Notes under the pieces: model-generated
The model's input: only the letters and a program-made list of their open reading frames with translations
Database searches by the model: none
What the model was told of the DNA's origin: nothing
Translations under genes and position numbers: made by a program
Origin: Bacillaceae bacterium S4-13-56
GTDB taxonomy: Bacteria; Bacillota; Bacilli; Bacillales; JAWJLM01
NCBI GenBank assembly: GCA_040191315.1
Contig: JAWJLM010000011.1
Location: forward strand, 32,418 to 96,417
Direction of reading: 5' to 3'
DNA: 64,000 bases
Shown: one piece after another, positions 63,606 through 64,000 of the stretch
Numbering within the stretch: position 1 is the stretch's first letter
Layout of the letters: each line of letters begins with the position of its first letter

Positions 63606-63840
63606 CAACTCCCACAGCTAAAGCAGTGGGGTTCTAGGATACTAACAAGCTTCTCTCTGATGCCCTTATCTTTCCTTTCGGAAAGAGTTTCCACCAAAGT
63701 ACTGGCTTGAATTTTCCTAAACCATTAACGGACGTATTGCGGCATAGCAAGGCACTACTCTCAACAAGCCTAGAAAGACTCTTGATATGCTCCTCGTTCC
63801 GACTTCTTTTGGACGTTGTCATGACCAATCAGGTTTGTTT
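63602..63840 (-). mobile_element. IS200/IS605-type right end with omega-RNA-like structure
   Basis: On the minus strand this ~239-bp segment shows ordered structure: GCATA (near 63790) can pair with TATGC (near 63745), CAAG with CTTG inside it, then a perfect CTTTCC-GAAA-GGAAAG tetraloop hairpin near 63675-63690, and last the CCCAC/GTGGG right-end hairpin at about 63612-63632. The terminal 55 bp are identical to 26320-26374. Such 3'-terminal hairpins occur at TnpB/IscB-associated right ends, whose transcripts serve as guide RNAs. No TnpB, IscB or TnpA is seen in the window. A 64-codon open frame over it has no recognisable product. Confidence 0.55.
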
Positions 63841-63914
63841 TATGCGATAAACCAACGCAATGTGTTGCTTTGTGATTGTTTTAACTGTGCAATCTCGCAG
63901 TTATGCAATTCAAT

Positions 63915-63968
63915 GAAACGCTCCCATTCTTCGTGGCATAAGTCTACATCCATAGAATGGAGCGTTTC
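63915..63968. repeat. Inverted repeat of about 15 bp near the right edge
   Basis: GAAACGCTCCCATTCT (63915-63930) and AGAATGGAGCGTTTC (63954-63968) pair with one bulged C around a 23-base loop. No T run follows. A 37-codon minus-strand frame (63840-63953, MDVDLCHEEWERFIELHN...) begins in the loop, but I cannot support it as a gene. Confidence 0.6.
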
Positions 63969-64000
63969 CTTGGTGTTTCTTATTAAAAATGCACTATATA

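Noticed and set aside
63634..63828. 64-codon frame in the IS200/IS605-like element as a TnpB C-terminus
   Set aside because: No RuvC or zinc-finger residues of TnpB are present, and the segment is better explained by RNA structure.

Overview
The window is chromosomal DNA from an AT-rich, endospore-forming Bacillota of the Bacillaceae. Gene content and order follow the Bacillus subtilis segment that runs from yphF through gpsA, der, fni, cmk, ypeB-sleB, gudB, recS, fer, serA, sigX, resDE, dacB, scpAB, lysA, spoVA, spoIIA, drm, xerD, fur and spoIIM to nudF. I cannot assign a genus. I see no tRNA, rRNA, prophage or CRISPR array.

Layout. 1-5.7 kb: yphF, yphE, spoVIF, gpsA, der and a spore-envelope trio (yphA, yphB/seaA of the YIEGIA family, and a small capping-subunit gene). 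5.8-15.9 kb: ypzI, fni, an S1-domain protein, plsC, cmk, ypfB, motI (c-di-GMP brake), the germination pair sleB-ypeB, prsW, ypdA-ansA. 16-25.5 kb: gudB, mecB, a phosphoesterase, a CBS protein, cotJABC, and ypbB-recS-ypbD-ypbE. 25.7-28.5 kb: fer, a broken HTH regulator, serA. 28.8-36.2 kb: sigX with a broken rsiX, then resBCDE. 36.3-42 kb: rluB, spmAB, dacB, ypuI, scpAB. 42-46 kb: yjcZ-type gene, ypuF, orphan ribT, an M50 protease, ppiB, lysA. 46-52.7 kb: a reduced spoVA operon and dacF-spoIIAA-spoIIAB-sigF. 52.9-61.3 kb: a nucleoside-salvage cluster (deoB-punA-pdp), xerD, yqzK, fur, spoIIM, nudF, yqkF, yqkE, yqkB. 61.5-64 kb: an HPr-like protein, ypjP, small genes, and an IS200/IS605-type right end.

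Much of the set serves sporulation and germination: forespore sigma F control, SpoIIM, SpmAB, DacB, DacF, coat proteins CotJ, SleB/YpeB and part of the DPA/germination channel operon. The rest is conserved housekeeping: segregation (ScpAB, XerD), cytochrome c maturation and redox control (Res), phospholipid and isoprenoid synthesis, Fe homeostasis.

The window departs from the conserved plan in several places. rsiX carries an in-frame TAA inside its transmembrane segment. A 55-bp IS200/IS605-like right end splits an HTH regulator, and an identical 55 bp forms the end of a longer structured element at 63.6-63.84 kb. The spoVA operon lacks spoVAC, spoVAD and spoVAEb; the res cluster lacks resA; ribT has lost the rib operon. 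At least four families of dispersed intergenic repeats (called A, B, C and D here) occupy most gene-free stretches, several beside gene remnants. I found no clearly new multi-gene defence or biosynthetic system. The best candidates for follow-up are the anti-sigma lesion, the structured mobile RNA-like element, the repeat families, the histidine-less HPr protein, and the palindromic operators before fer and serA.
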